Below, piece after piece: positions 22,696 to 33,621 of a stretch of 64,000 nt of DNA. The notes beneath the pieces were generated by a model, which saw only the letters and a program-made list of their open reading frames with translations, did not search any database and was not told the DNA's origin. Made by a program: the position numbers and the translations under genes. Positions within the stretch are counted from its first letter, which is position 1, and each line of letters begins with the position of its first letter. This DNA comes from Patellaria atrata CBS 101060 (lineage: Eukaryota > Ascomycota > Dothideomycetes > Patellariales > Patellariaceae). The stretch lies in the NCBI GenBank assembly GCA_010093705.1, contig MU006099.1, forward strand, positions 335,482 to 399,481, read 5' to 3'.

Positions 22696-23435
22696 ATGTC
22701 CAAGGAGCTCAGTTACTCAGACGTCTCCGAGCACAGCTCGAAGAAGGATTTATACGTCGTGATCCACGACAAGGTCTACAATGCGACGAGCTTCGTAGAC
22801 GAGCATCCGTACGTGTCCAACACCTCCATCCCTAATCTCCCTCATACCCCCTCTCCCGGCCCCCTTCCAAAAAAGAAAAAAAAAAAAAAAGGAAAAGAAA
22901 AGCCCCTGTGCGAACCTCGGTTCACACTCCACCCCGCAAACGCAGCCAACCCGACTGACATACCCATCCCTACAGCGGCGGCGAAGAAGTCCTCCTCGAC
23001 GTAGGCGGCCAAGACGCAACCGAAGCCTTCGAAGACGTCGGCCACAGCGACGAGGCGCGCGAGATCCTCGACGGCCTGCTCGTTGGCACCCTCAAGCGCG
23101 GTGTACATTCCCCCCTTCTGTTCCATCCACCCCGCTCCCCCCTACCTGCCGTCAGCTCCGCCATGCACATTCCACTCCCAACACCCCATACACCCCTGCA
23201 TACCACCCCATCCACGTGCAGCTTATGTGGAAGTGATCAAGTGCTGACTATCCAACAGCCCGGCGACCCAAAGCCAAAGACCCAATCGTACCCCCCCTCA
23301 CACTCCAATTCTTCGCAAGGAGATGCCGCCGGCTTTGGCATCGGTCTCTATGCTATCATCCTCGTGGGCGGCGCGCTGGCGTTCGGAGCGTATAAGTACC
23401 TGCAGGCGAACCAGGAGGGACAGGTGAAGGTCTAA
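22696..23435 (+). CDS. CYB5: Cytochrome b5, tail-anchored
   Basis: Three exons: 22696-22808, 22976-23102 and 23259-23435. The product is 138 residues. Splicing of the first intron creates the heme motif HPGG (His37-Gly40); the second axial ligand is His61 in VGHSDEA. A Ser/Pro hinge and a C-terminal anchor ([21 protein letters not shown]) put it on the ER surface. It donates electrons to fatty-acid desaturases, sterol enzymes and some P450s. Intron 1 contains a nearly pure A tract (22870-22890). The donor of intron 2 is taken as GTACAT at 23103 because it keeps the phase into PGDPKPK; GTGTAC at 23101 would break it. Confidence 0.93.
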
Positions 23436-24274
23436 GTCTCTTCCGCGCTAACGGTATATTGGTGCATGAGTATATTCGATCTGGGATTTAGCAGGTTTGG
23501 TAATGCGACGATGGGACAGGGGCGGTGGTTGAGAGGAGGGAGGATCGGAGGTGAGGTGGTTGGGTCGTTGAAGGAGTGGAAAGGGTGAGGGTGTAAGGTA
23601 ATGAGTTGGACTGGGAGCATAGATGCCCTCGCGCCAGCTACTTCGTCTTGCCGTACAGATATTTGTGGCGTATTCGTTTGATCTCAATCGCACTCCTCCG
23701 TCATATCTCCTCACCATTCAATACTATGCCCTCTCATAGCACGGCTTCTGGGACACATGTGCATACTTTCCCAAATCAGTCTCCCCATCCTCGATCGTCT
23801 CACTCAGCACGTAACCTCACTCACGATCGGGCTCAATTCGATTCAATCCAATGCAGTTTCACGGGTGCACGTCACCAAACACAAATCAGAAAAACCCATC
23901 CAACTCGAAAAACACAAAAATGTAGATAAAGCAAACTATCCAACCTACAGCGAAGAGCGAAAAGTTTCCCAAATGAATACTGTGTGTGTCAAAAACGCCG
24001 GTCTATATGGGATGATATACTGCAAATAGATGTCCAGCAAAAAGTTTCGCTTTCCCGACTTTCCACAAAAAACACCCGGAAAGACTTCCAACGGCAACAA
24101 CTGATGAGCTCACAACCACCGCAACTTCCCACCATCCACATCCGTGACCCACAACGACAAAAAGCGACACTGCAGATACACAAAAACGAAAGTAGCTAAC
24201 CCCCTCCCCCTACCCCATCACCCACGAAGAGACCCCCATTTTAGAAACGAAAGAGAAAAGAGAAAGAGAGACGC
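23436..24274. other. Convergent 3' region of CYB5 and the methyltransferase gene
   Basis: About 840 bp. The right part is A- and C-rich and carries no convincing coding region. It should hold both 3' UTRs. Confidence 0.45.
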
Positions 24275-25102
24275 TTAAAACTCGCCCAAGAAGCCGCAGA
24301 AGTCCTTACCGGGCTGTTTCTCGTTAGCGGTGGGGTGTTCCATGCTGAGGCTCTGATCGCCCTTCTCGGCGATGATCCATGTGAAGGGAACCTCCTTCAT
24401 GCCCTGCTGACCACCCTCCGGTTCAGCGATGACTTCGCGGTCGCGGATGGTGAGGCCGGCCTTCTCGACGGCGGTGGCGGTGGCGTCGCCGCCGAGCGAG
24501 GACCAGTACATCCAGCCGCCCTCGTTGTTGGCCTCCTTCATCCACTGCTCATCGACGGCGATCTCGACGGGCATGTTGGCGACGTTGACGAGGAGCCACC
24601 CGCCCGGCCGCAGCCAGGAGGAGATGCGGGAGATCATCTCGCGCTGCTCGTTGCTGGGGAGGTGGTTGAGGGAGTAGAGGCAGACGACGGCGTTGAAGGA
24701 CTCGGGCGGGAAGTTGAGGGAGAACATGTCGCCCTCGACGACGTTGACGCGGTCGACGGCGTCGTTGGGGAGGTTCATGGCGAGGAGTTCGAGCTGTGCG
24801 GTTGAGATGTCGTTGGCGGTTACGCCGAGGCAGCCGTACGAGGCGAGGTATTGGGTTGCTGGGACGCCGGCGCCGGCGCCGAGCTCGAGCACTTGGAATT
24901 TGCCCCGGCCGTTGATCTTCTTGTTGCCCTCGGAGCACTCGACGTCGAGGCGCTCGAGGAGGTCGAACATGTAGCGGAGGCGTAGTCGCTTGGAGGCGTC
25001 GGTGGTCCACTTGAGATACTCATTGGCGAAGCGGGTGTAGGATTCCGCAACGCGGGACTTGATGGTGGAGGATGTGAGAGACATTGTGGTCGTCGTAGAC
25101 AT
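24275..25102 (-). CDS. Class I SAM-dependent methyltransferase
   Basis: A single exon of 275 residues when started at the ATG at 25102 (MSTTTTMSLTSS). The frame stays open upstream to 25606, but the upstream part looks like non-coding leader, so the internal Met is preferred. Motif I is VLELGAGAGVPATQ (Glu73 onward), the post-I acidic residue sits in VTANDIS, motif IV is FNAVVCLYSLNHL and the post-motif is LRPGGWLLVNVAN. This is the UbiE/COQ5-like small-molecule methyltransferase fold. Substrate cannot be told from the sequence. The coding part is GC-rich with strong third-position GC, unlike its flanks. A TATATAA-type stretch lies about 95 bp upstream of the start. Confidence 0.88.
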   Translation of the reverse strand: MSTTTTMSLTSSTIKSRVAESYTRFANEYLKWTTDASKRLRLRYMFDLLERLDVECSEGNKKINGRGKFQVLELGAGAGVPATQYLASYGCLGVTANDISTAQLELLAMNLPNDAVDRVNVVEGDMFSLNFPPESFNAVVCLYSLNHLPSNEQREMISRISSWLRPGGWLLVNVANMPVEIAVDEQWMKEANNEGGWMYWSSLGGDATATAVEKAGLTIRDREVIAEPEGGQQGMKEVPFTWIIAEKGDQSLSMEHPTANEKQPGKDFCGFLGEF

Positions 25103-27081
25103 GTTTGACTTTTTGTTGGCTGTAGGAAAGAGAGCGGATGCGGGGTATTGACGGCGGCGGTGGTGGATGAGAGAAAGAGATGAGGAAGAGGAAATTATAT
25201 ATGAAACTCTGTTACGGAAAGATTGGAAACGAAGTAATTTCTGACTGGAGCTTGATTGGTTTTGAAGAGAGAATCTTGGGAATTTGAGACGTGAGCAAAT
25301 TTGCTGGAGAGCAATGGAAGACGAGAGACGATGAAAGTAGAGAAGATGTGTACAGTATAGAGTCCGTAGGATCAATGGTAAGGCGCGAGGTCTATCACTA
25401 TATAAGCAGTAAGAGTGAGAGGGTACAGCACCTGGGGTGGTTATGAGCGTAACACACAGACGGACCCATTCCTCCAACAAGATTGTACTAGGCTGCCCCA
25501 TTTTATCGTTACACCGAAATGGACAAAAACCATCATCTCTTGCGGACGACTGGGACTTGGATGCTCTGGTGCACCGTCCACCATCTGCTCGACTGTACCT
25601 GGACATGCCATGCGGGAAGCGAAGACGAGATAGACAACAATCGACAGAGGAGAAGTAACCAACCTTACCTTCTGCCTGATCCCAGGCACAGCTTGCTGCA
25701 TTCGGGAATGGGGCAAAACAAGTCCCAGCAGTGTTTGTGAGAGTAATAGGCAGATGAGTATGGGCACTGAGCAGAAAGAAGACGCAATGCGCTGCACGAA
25801 CGCATATGAGGTCCGCGGGAAACGATGCTGCCCAGAAGCATCGCCCATGCCTTCAATCAACCACTTAGAAGTGAGAATTCGATGTCTGCACCGAATGTCT
25901 TAGTCCTATCGAAGCTATAACGCAGTCAGCCACCAACACGCACGTTATACTGCTGCCATGGGAAGGCTTGGTGGTCCTGATGGGTGGTGGAGAGAGAAGG
26001 GGAAGATGGAAGATGGAGGAGGATGTTCTGCATGCTGTACGATTCCCACGGAAACAAATCAGAACATCAATCACCCAATCTGACACTAGAGCACCAGATC
26101 CCAGCGACTTCCAGCTACAAAAGTCCGTCTCGGCGCCCGTTCACCATCTGTTTCAATGATTGGACAATGATACAACGGCATGGTGAGAACCTTAAGGATG
26201 ATAGCCGTGAAGAGTTGATGGTTTGATATCAATTGGTCTAAAAGTACGAACGCGGGATTAGGCGAGCGGCAAGGCGGGGGTAAGATTCCGATGTCTTGGT
26301 CGAGGGCAACGAGGAAGGCGCCGTGCACGCCCGAGGCTACCTTAAATTCATTGGCGGCACTGTTCGGCAGGGGTTGCGGAGGCTTTGGTACGGGCTCGGC
26401 AAGCCATCCAGATGTTAGACTCAAATTCAGAATTCTATCCTTGGGACAAGGCTTGGAAATCACTTTTGGGTAAGTTAACTGTCAATTGTATGTACAAAGT
26501 AACAGCTGTGACACTGGGATGGAACGGGTCTTGGGGGTTCGGCTTACCCGATTCGGCATGGTCGGCATGCAAGCGGACTTTCCCAACGGTGTTTTTTTGG
26601 TCCTGCATCTCCATACCGTACCTTCCATATTGTTTTGTAGGGCTGGGGAGGAAGGAGTGATCGGAGGCCTTGAGTGGTTCATCTTGACTGGCCTCACCAA
26701 TCGCACGTGGCTCTCAACTAGGTACTATTTCTGGACCTTGCATGTAGCGCTTACCCTAATTGACCGAAGGAGGGTTGGAAGAGAGGACGGGCGGGATGTT
26801 GGGTCTTACATCTCGGCTAGGTTATATCATTTTGGGACGCGGTACTGTGCTATAACTGACTACCATATATCAATCTAACGCACATGTCAAGCTGATGGAA
26901 GACCGAAGGGGTGGAGGTTGGTAGAACTATGAGCGGAGCATCGACTTGACCTCGCATGTACTATCCTGTTTTCGATCTTCTAACTTTACCCGCAGCCTGC
27001 AATTAAAAGCTGAAACTTGTCTGAGATTTACCGACCAGACATTGATACATATCTCCTGCTTTCCGATCCGTGACATTCCTG
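25103..27081. other. 2-kb spacer
   Basis: Holds the methyltransferase promoter and the 3' flank of the oxygenase gene. Short frames on both strands overlap each other and look random. No gene supported. Confidence 0.45.
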
Positions 27082-28231
27082 TCAGTAGAAATTGCCAGTC
27101 ACCTTTCTTGTCAGGTGTTCACCATATACCACCCTCTTGTATTTTGCCTCTCCACCTGTCAGCTGAACGCATTTGCTCAGCGGTTTGACCTCTGCGTTCC
27201 AGTCAGGTTCAAAGAAAAAAGGAACGCTGACACGATAGCCATCCCCGCGATGGATGACACGATGGACGGTGCTCTTCCACAGCCCATTAGTCCACGTCTC
27301 CATCATGTCCCCAATGTTGACAACAAATGCTCCAGGAACCGGATCTGCATATATCCAGTCACCAGTCTTGGAGAGCACATGTAAAGCGTTCGGTGTGGGA
27401 TCAGCAAGAAGCAGCGTAACACAGCCATAATCTGAAAGAATACTAATTAGCGAGAAGAACACTTGTTCACGACAACAAAGCGAGTTCAATGCATAATTGA
27501 TCGAGTGAGGCAGATTAAGAGTTGAACCAATATTACATACCTGTATGCTCTCCACAGCTGATCTCTCCGCCCCCACTTTCTGCAGTTCTCAGCCCCGGAT
27601 ATCCGATCATACGCAGCACCCACCAACTTTTCCTAGTCTTCTTAACAAACTCATCCCGCTCATAATCTTCCAGCTCCAGTGCCTCTCCCATGGCTTTGAC
27701 GACGGCTGTTCCAACCTCGATGACTTGGTCGAGATAAGCATTCGTAACCTCTTTCAGCTCCGGCGGCTGATCTGGCCACAAGTTCCGTCCATGCAAAAAC
27801 TCGTATGGCGGGCCGTCCCTAGACTTCCCCTTTGCCCCAACATTCTGCTCCTCGTTAGATTCGCGGAAGAAGTCGATCGCCTCGTGCCAGTCCCTATGGC
27901 CCTTGGTGACATTTTCGCGCAACAGCTGGTAGCCACGAGCCCCATCACCTAACCCATCACCAGCATCGCGACGTTTGATCTTCTGCTTTTCTTCTTCAGG
28001 TGTATTCAGGAAGAAGCGGCGAGCAACGGAGAGAATTGAGCTTGTTACGGATTCTGGGACCCCATGTCCTATGAGAAAGAAAAAACCGACGTCCCTGCAA
28101 GCAGCTGCGATTGCAGACTTGCAGGCATCAATGTCAGAACGGGTGGGCGAAGATGAAAGGTAAGGAGAAATATCAATTGTAGGTAGGTTCACTGGGAAAC
28201 TGTAAGTTGAGACCTGTGATGAGGTTGACAT
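27082..28231 (-). CDS. 2-oxoglutarate/Fe(II)-dependent dioxygenase (isopenicillin-N-synthase-like)
   Basis: Two exons, 28231-27541 and 27431-27082, with a 109-bp intron (GTATGT...TTCAG). The product is 346 residues. The N-terminal DIOX_N part shows LPTIDISPYL and DVGFFFLIGHGVP. The iron ligands are His229 and Asp231 (GEHTDYG, formed across the splice site) and His287 (STVHRVIH). The 2-oxoglutarate-binding RxS is Arg297-Val-Ser299. All catalytic residues are present. Family members oxidise small molecules; the fungal branch includes enzymes for nucleobases and secondary metabolites, so the substrate stays open. The neighbouring SDR on the same strand does not by itself make a metabolic cluster. 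Confidence 0.9.
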
Positions 28232-28632
28232 GATGAGGGGTAAGGTGAGTCTATCAGATTGGCGGGGACGGGATGGGACATTTCAACGTCGCCAGTAGGT
28301 GGGGTAAGCTATGAACTCAATCCTGAGTCTTGAGAACAATAAAGTGAGGGTAGCAGTCTCCTGAAAATTTGAGACGAAGAATAGAAGATAGCGTGGTCAA
28401 TCGTAGATACGGTTCTAGAACTACGGATTGTGTAAATATGAGAAGAGAAGACTATTAACTTAATAGACTATGTGAATTTAGATGAGGATTTCGTAGAATA
28501 CGAGTCCATGCAAATAAAGGACGGAAGGACAATTGTGAGGTTACAAACACATATATGTACGTGATGTTACTGCAAAGTAACGTCTACGCAAAATACGCTG
28601 CCTCATCAACGTGCCCAATCGGGTAACTACCT
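28232..28632. other. Spacer between the oxygenase and SDR genes
   Basis: 400 bp with the oxygenase promoter and the SDR 3' UTR. No coding region seen. Confidence 0.45.
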
Positions 28633-29590
28633 CTACTCAACGGCCATCCTGACTTTCAGCAAGTCCTGCTTCACGATAGTATCTTTCTTCTTGAGCAGTT
28701 CATCCATATCCCATTGAGAATTAACATACCTACCTGCTAGCCACTCCCGTCTCTCCTTTGATAACCAAACTAAAGTATGAGCGGGTAATTCAGGGGTATC
28801 AGTAAGAGCTTGATGGTACTGCGTGGGAAGCGATATCCCCATACCAGTGGCGACCCCACCTGGATGTATGGAATATGCTAAGATACCCTGATCGCCATAA
28901 TCGCACATCACAAACTCCATCAGACGAAGCTGGGCTAACTTGGCGATCTCGTACGAGTGAGCTCCAGATTGGAGCAAATGTGCTCCGAGGCTTGAAAGCG
29001 TGATAATCGTCTTTTCACCCTCTGACTTTTCCAGCAACAATGGGATCAAAGCTCGGGTGACAAGGTAGGTCCCCTTCAGATTGATCTCCAAGCCTCCCCA
29101 CCAGATATCCGGATCGCTGTCCGCAAGCTTGATCCATGGTTCCAGGATCCCTGCATTGTTGATCAAGATGTCGAGACCACCCCAAGCTTCGTCCACCTGT
29201 TTCGCCGCCGCTTCAACGCCGCTATGGCTTGTAACATCCACAGCCGAGACCAAGACCTCCGGAAGCGGTTTCCCTAAACTGACGGCCGCAGCCTCAACCT
29301 CAGCCTTCGTCTCCTGCAGACTTGAGAGGGAGCGGGCCCAGATGGCAATTCTGGAGGCTCCGGCTTGAGCGAAACTACGGGCCGTAACGCGTCCGATCCC
29401 TTTCGAGGCACCCGTTATCAGAACGCTTTTGCCGGCTAGATTTGCGCTTTTGGGGTCAATGAGAGAATAGGTATCGCGGTGAACGATGGCTACAAAGTCT
29501 GTGCCTACAAATCCAGTTTTAGCATAGATTACAAAACAAAAGATCGGACGTACCATTTGCATTGAGCTTCTTCGTTGGATCTGTAGACAT
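28633..29590 (-). CDS. Short-chain dehydrogenase/reductase
   Basis: Two exons, 29590-29554 and 29504-28633, with a 49-bp intron (GTACGT...TGTAG) splitting a Gly codon. The product is 302 residues. Using the intron gives a clean N-terminus MSTDPTKKLNANG; reading through it would add an unlikely hydrophobic start. Classical SDR motifs are present: cofactor loop TGASKGIG (43-50), NNAG (128-131), catalytic Ser183/184 (ITLSSLG), and Tyr197-x3-Lys201 (SYEIAK). The residue after the Gly-rich loop strand is Arg (IWARSLSS), which favours NADPH. The substrate is unknown. Confidence 0.9.
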
Positions 29591-30655
29591 AGCGGACAAT
29601 TTTGAAGTAGAATTGCCTGATAAAACTTACCTTGACCTCGAAAGGGGCAAATGAAGCTTTAGATGAGGAAACCCCATCCTTGAAACAAGCCGATTCAAAA
29701 CATTTGGTCGTGACGGAAAATGGCTCCCGATACATACGCGCGGATGGAGGGAAAGTCAAAACCATGAAACGCGCAGCTGGTCCAATTCGAGAGTTGTCTC
29801 CATAGAAACTCCTCAACGAGATTATACACAGTCGTCAAGTCCATTATCGCTCTGATTCTCATAATCAAGATATGATGGCTCGCTTGTGACGTTCTTGTTG
29901 GAGTACTGTATGGGTTCTGGTCATTTTAGAGCTAATGGACTGGTGGGATCTTCGGCTAGCTGACTAAGCTGAGCCCATCTTCATCAGCACCTTCCCCTAC
30001 CGTCAACGAGAAAGTCTCACCCATGACGCTCTTAGTAAAGCTTTGAAAGTCGACCAGATATATATCCTTCCTTTCCAGCACGTCCGCTTTATTATATGCT
30101 TATATGGATAAGGGAAAACTCCCTTCTCCGTATGAATCAAGATATTGTAGAAAGAAGTCGCACCGGAGAGAACACCGTTATGACACGGCAAACGCACAGC
30201 GATAATGGTGGACTACAGCAAAGTGAGTCATGATTTGCTTTGACATGCGAGAAATGAGTATCTTATTACTCATTTGCAATGGAATGGTGGCTCAAGGCTT
30301 ACTTTTTGCTGTTCTTTGGCGTGAATAGAGTCGTTACTCGACAGAACAAGCTCTTTTGCGTCTGATATCCTTTCGTTTCCACCTGATTGTTCCTGTAATA
30401 TTGTTTGTATTTCAGTCAATAACAGTTAATGTCTCCTTTGATTTTTTCTTCAATGAGGGAGCGGCAAATATTCAAGTGATTGAACGCTTAGAATCTCAAT
30501 TTGAATGAACTTCAAACCATCCACAGCAAACAAGGTCTACTACTACTTAATCAGAGTTTTGGCATGGTGGGAATTCTCTAAGCAATTATTGCATACTTTA
30601 GAATTTACACCACCAGCACAAGAATCATCACAACCTTCATCAAACCATTAATACC
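29591..30655. other. Divergent spacer upstream of the SDR and the intact ATPase gene
   Basis: About 1 kb containing both promoters. AT-rich; no coding region is supported. Confidence 0.45.
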
Positions 30656-32286
30656 ATGTCGCTTAGTAGTAGCGAAGAACTCGGTCGTTATCGAGCATTT
30701 CTTAAACAAGGAGCCAAAATTATGAGCACGTCAGCTGCTGAAGATCTGGCAACAAGCTCCCTTTTTACGTGGGATATCAAGGAGTACGCAGCGAGGAAAT
30801 ACGCCAAGAACGTACTGGAACAATACAGCGTTCTAGGATACGATTCTGAGTGTGCAGAGAATGGGGACGACAACGAGCAATTAGATCCTATATTCATCAA
30901 TACCAATGCGCCCTGGTCCGCATTTATTTGTGGATCTCAAGGTAGCGGAAAGAGTTACAGCATGTCCTGCATGCTGGAAAGTTTCTTTTCAGATAGTCCA
31001 GACATAGGAAATCTACGAAAACCACTAACCGGTATCGTCTTCCACTATGATACCAACTCTAGAGGTGGAGTATGCGAAGCTGCGTACCTGTGTACGAGAA
31101 AAGGTACTAATGTTAGAGTGCTCTGTTCACCAAGCAATATTCACTCCTTGAGGGAAACATATACAAAAAAATTTCCCGACGCAAAAAACAAATTGAGGGT
31201 TGAAGAATTGAAATTTCACGCGTCTCATTTGAACGTGGAGCGAATCAAGATGTTGATGGCTTTGAATGATACGGATGGAGAAGTACCCTTATATATGGAA
31301 GTAAGTTGTCTTCATACTCTATATTACAGCTAGTTACTAATATTAGTGAAGGTATTCACCCGTATCCTCAGAGAACTTGCAATAGCGTTTCCGGGTCGTA
31401 CTGGTGTAAACTATATAGAGTTCAAGAAAAGAGTTCAACAAGAAGGTTTTGCAAGATCTCAGACCGGTCCAATGAACTTGCGTATGGACCTCCTTGAAAG
31501 CTTTATGGATTTGGGTTCTGAAGACAAGTGGGAGATTTCAGCCTTTCAGAACACCAAACCGAAAAGGAAGTTCGAAGGTGGACCTAAGAGCACATACTTC
31601 CAGCAGAGAACGGAAGACAAATTTGCCGAACAAAAAGGTCCCGCCCTTGATATTTTCAAGTCAGAACCCGGAGAAGTGATCATAGTTGACCTTACAGATC
31701 CGTGTATCGATAAATCCAGCGCCTGCATACTATTTGATATCTGTCTTGGCCTCTTTTGTGAATATAATCCGGGAGGAGAAACGGTTGTTGCACTCGATGA
31801 AGCCCACAAGGTGAGTATCCCTTCACTTGTTATTTTACAGCGTTGAACTTACTAATGTGCCCACAGTTTATGAATAGCTCATCCGCAGCCAAAAACTTTA
31901 CGGAAAGTTTGATCAAGGTCATACGCTTGCAACGGCATCTTGGGTCACGAATCATCATTGCAACTCAAGAACCTAGCATATCATCAGACCTGATTGCTTT
32001 ATGCTCAATGACAATTGTACACCGTTTTAAGTCTCCTGAGTGGTTCGAGTATTTGCGGAAGGTTGTAGGGGATCTGTCACAGCTCACAGAGCAAGACAGG
32101 AATAACATTTTCAGGCAGATCACTCGTTTGCGTACGGGTGAGTCACTTGTTTTCTCAAATGACTCCTTTATCCGCCTGAACAATGGGATTCCCGAAAGAC
32201 TTGGGACCGATCATTTCAGAATGCAGACCCGGATGCGTCTCACGGAAGATGGTGGCGGAAGCGTATTAGCTATCAAATCTGAGTAA
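30656..32286 (+). CDS. FtsK/HerA-like P-loop ATPase of unknown function (intact copy)
   Basis: Three exons: 30656-31300, 31352-31810 and 31867-32286; introns of 51 bp (GTAAGT, TACTAAT branch-like site, GAAG acceptor) and 56 bp (GTGAGT...CACAG). The product is 507 residues. Walker A is GSQGSGKS (93-100). Walker B is VVALDE with Asp364-Glu365, at the end of exon 2. Then comes IIIATQEPSIS (Thr401-Gln402-Glu403), a sensor-like motif seen in HerA/VirB4/FtsK-group ATPases, followed by HRFKSPEW and RTGESLVFSND. No signal peptide or membrane segment. A decayed relative sits at 3595-5346 with introns at the same places, so this is a gene family here. The superfamily call is moderate; the role, possibly DNA or protein translocation, is not known. 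Confidence 0.85.
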
Positions 32287-32970
32287 TGTTCACTCAAATC
32301 TCTTAAAATTTGTATGATGTTGTTATATGCTTGGAGGCTTTACTTTGTACCTTCTTCTAAGGCGGTGTGTTGAGCTCTATGAAACTGTACAATTTCCAGA
32401 ATCAGAGATGTGCAAGAATTATGCGTTGTCCCTACGAGTCAGTCCCCGTTTGCAGCCGTACGCCAAAGAGCATTTGCGTATACTTTTGTATACCGCCTTC
32501 AGTCTCTTCCCCCTGAATGACCATTTGGTCCTCCCTATCCAGCCGTAGTGGCGAAGTTCACCATCACCCAATTCAGTCACGCCCTTTGCCAACAAGCAGT
32601 ACGGAATCACAAGGGCACTCACAGTACTGCATCCCCTACTAAAATCCCATATTGTCGGATTTGCTATTGTGTTGCTGACGTTCACCGCGTACTGAAAGTT
32701 TCAAATCGTCAGTTTTCGCTATTGCACCGCAAACCTTCACCCCCGTACTAAAGATCTCCATTGTCGAATCTTTCTATTGCCACCTTCCCTTCAGCGCACG
32801 TGTACAAGACCTATTGTCAGACCACCATTTGTACCACAGGGCATAAAACCCTCTCTCCCTCCTTCCATTCCCATTCCCTCCTCTTTCCTCCAACATCACA
32901 TCCCTTCCAAACCTCATCCTCACAAATCTCAACCTCAAACTTGATACCTTAAATCCCATACACAGTAAAA
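32287..32970. other. Spacer with imperfect short duplications
   Basis: About 680 bp. Segments near 32640-32680 and 32745-32785 share the wording 'actaaaatcccatattgtcgg' in degenerate form, giving a weak direct repeat. No gene supported. Confidence 0.35.
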
Positions 32971-33543
32971 ATGGAGCATACCCTCCCAGGCTCCCCAAAG
33001 CCCCTCCCCAGCAAGCTTCCCGGTCCGCCACTGCGGCCACATCTGCCCGGACGACACCACCATCGAGGAGCTCCGTACGATCTACGACGCCCGCCACGCC
33101 CAATCATACCAGATCCCTGATACCGTAAGTTCCGTCCCCGTACCTGTTCCGCCCGTACTAACCGACCGCTGTAGGAGGCGTACAGTACAGGCCGGATGCT
33201 GAGGCGCGCGCAGTATCCTGCGAAGATCGAGGCGTTCTGGGGTCGCACTGTCGAGCAGGTGATCCCGTACGAGATCCAGTCAGGTCTCTCGGAGGATGAG
33301 TATAACAGTGAGCGCGAACGGTTGCCGCCACTCCGGGGGCACACGGACATTTTGGCAGGGTTGGCTACCCTCTCTGCACTCACGCCAATGCGGGGGGAGT
33401 ACGTGGCGGAGACGTTAGCCGCCATTGTACGGTCGAGACATGCGGGTACGAGTACGGGTGTGTCGGAAGTCGTGGTCGAGAGGCTTCAACTGTGGCATTA
33501 TGACGTACGGGTTATGATATCTACGATTCGAGAAAGGCGATGA
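32971..33543 (+). CDS. Hypothetical protein with unresolved N-terminal frame
   Basis: A two-exon pattern is clear: coding up to 33124, a 50-bp intron (GTAAGT...CTGTAG) and a second exon 33175-33543 ending in STIRERR. In exon 1 the frame that joins in phase reads RHCGHICPDDTTIEELRTIYDA, but it has no ATG; the natural ATG at 32971 is in another frame. A one-base indel in the C-rich stretch 32985-33030, or a missing upstream exon, would explain this. Exon 2 has LRRAQYPAKIEAFWGRTVEQ and a regular helical look. I recognise no family. The gene could be a recent loss-of-function allele or carry a sequence error. Confidence 0.55.
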
Positions 33544-33621
33544 GGTTGTGCCCATGAAGGAGTGTTCTTGCTCGATTTGTGGTGATTGATTGGGTTTCCG
33601 CGTTCATGTATATAGTACTCA

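Noticed and set aside
24335-25010. Several long frames on both strands over the methyltransferase gene
   Set aside because: Caused by high third-position GC of the real gene; they carry no motifs.
27082-29590. Secondary-metabolite cluster made of the 2OG oxygenase and SDR
   Set aside because: Only two tailoring-type enzymes, no core synthase, transporter or regulator nearby.
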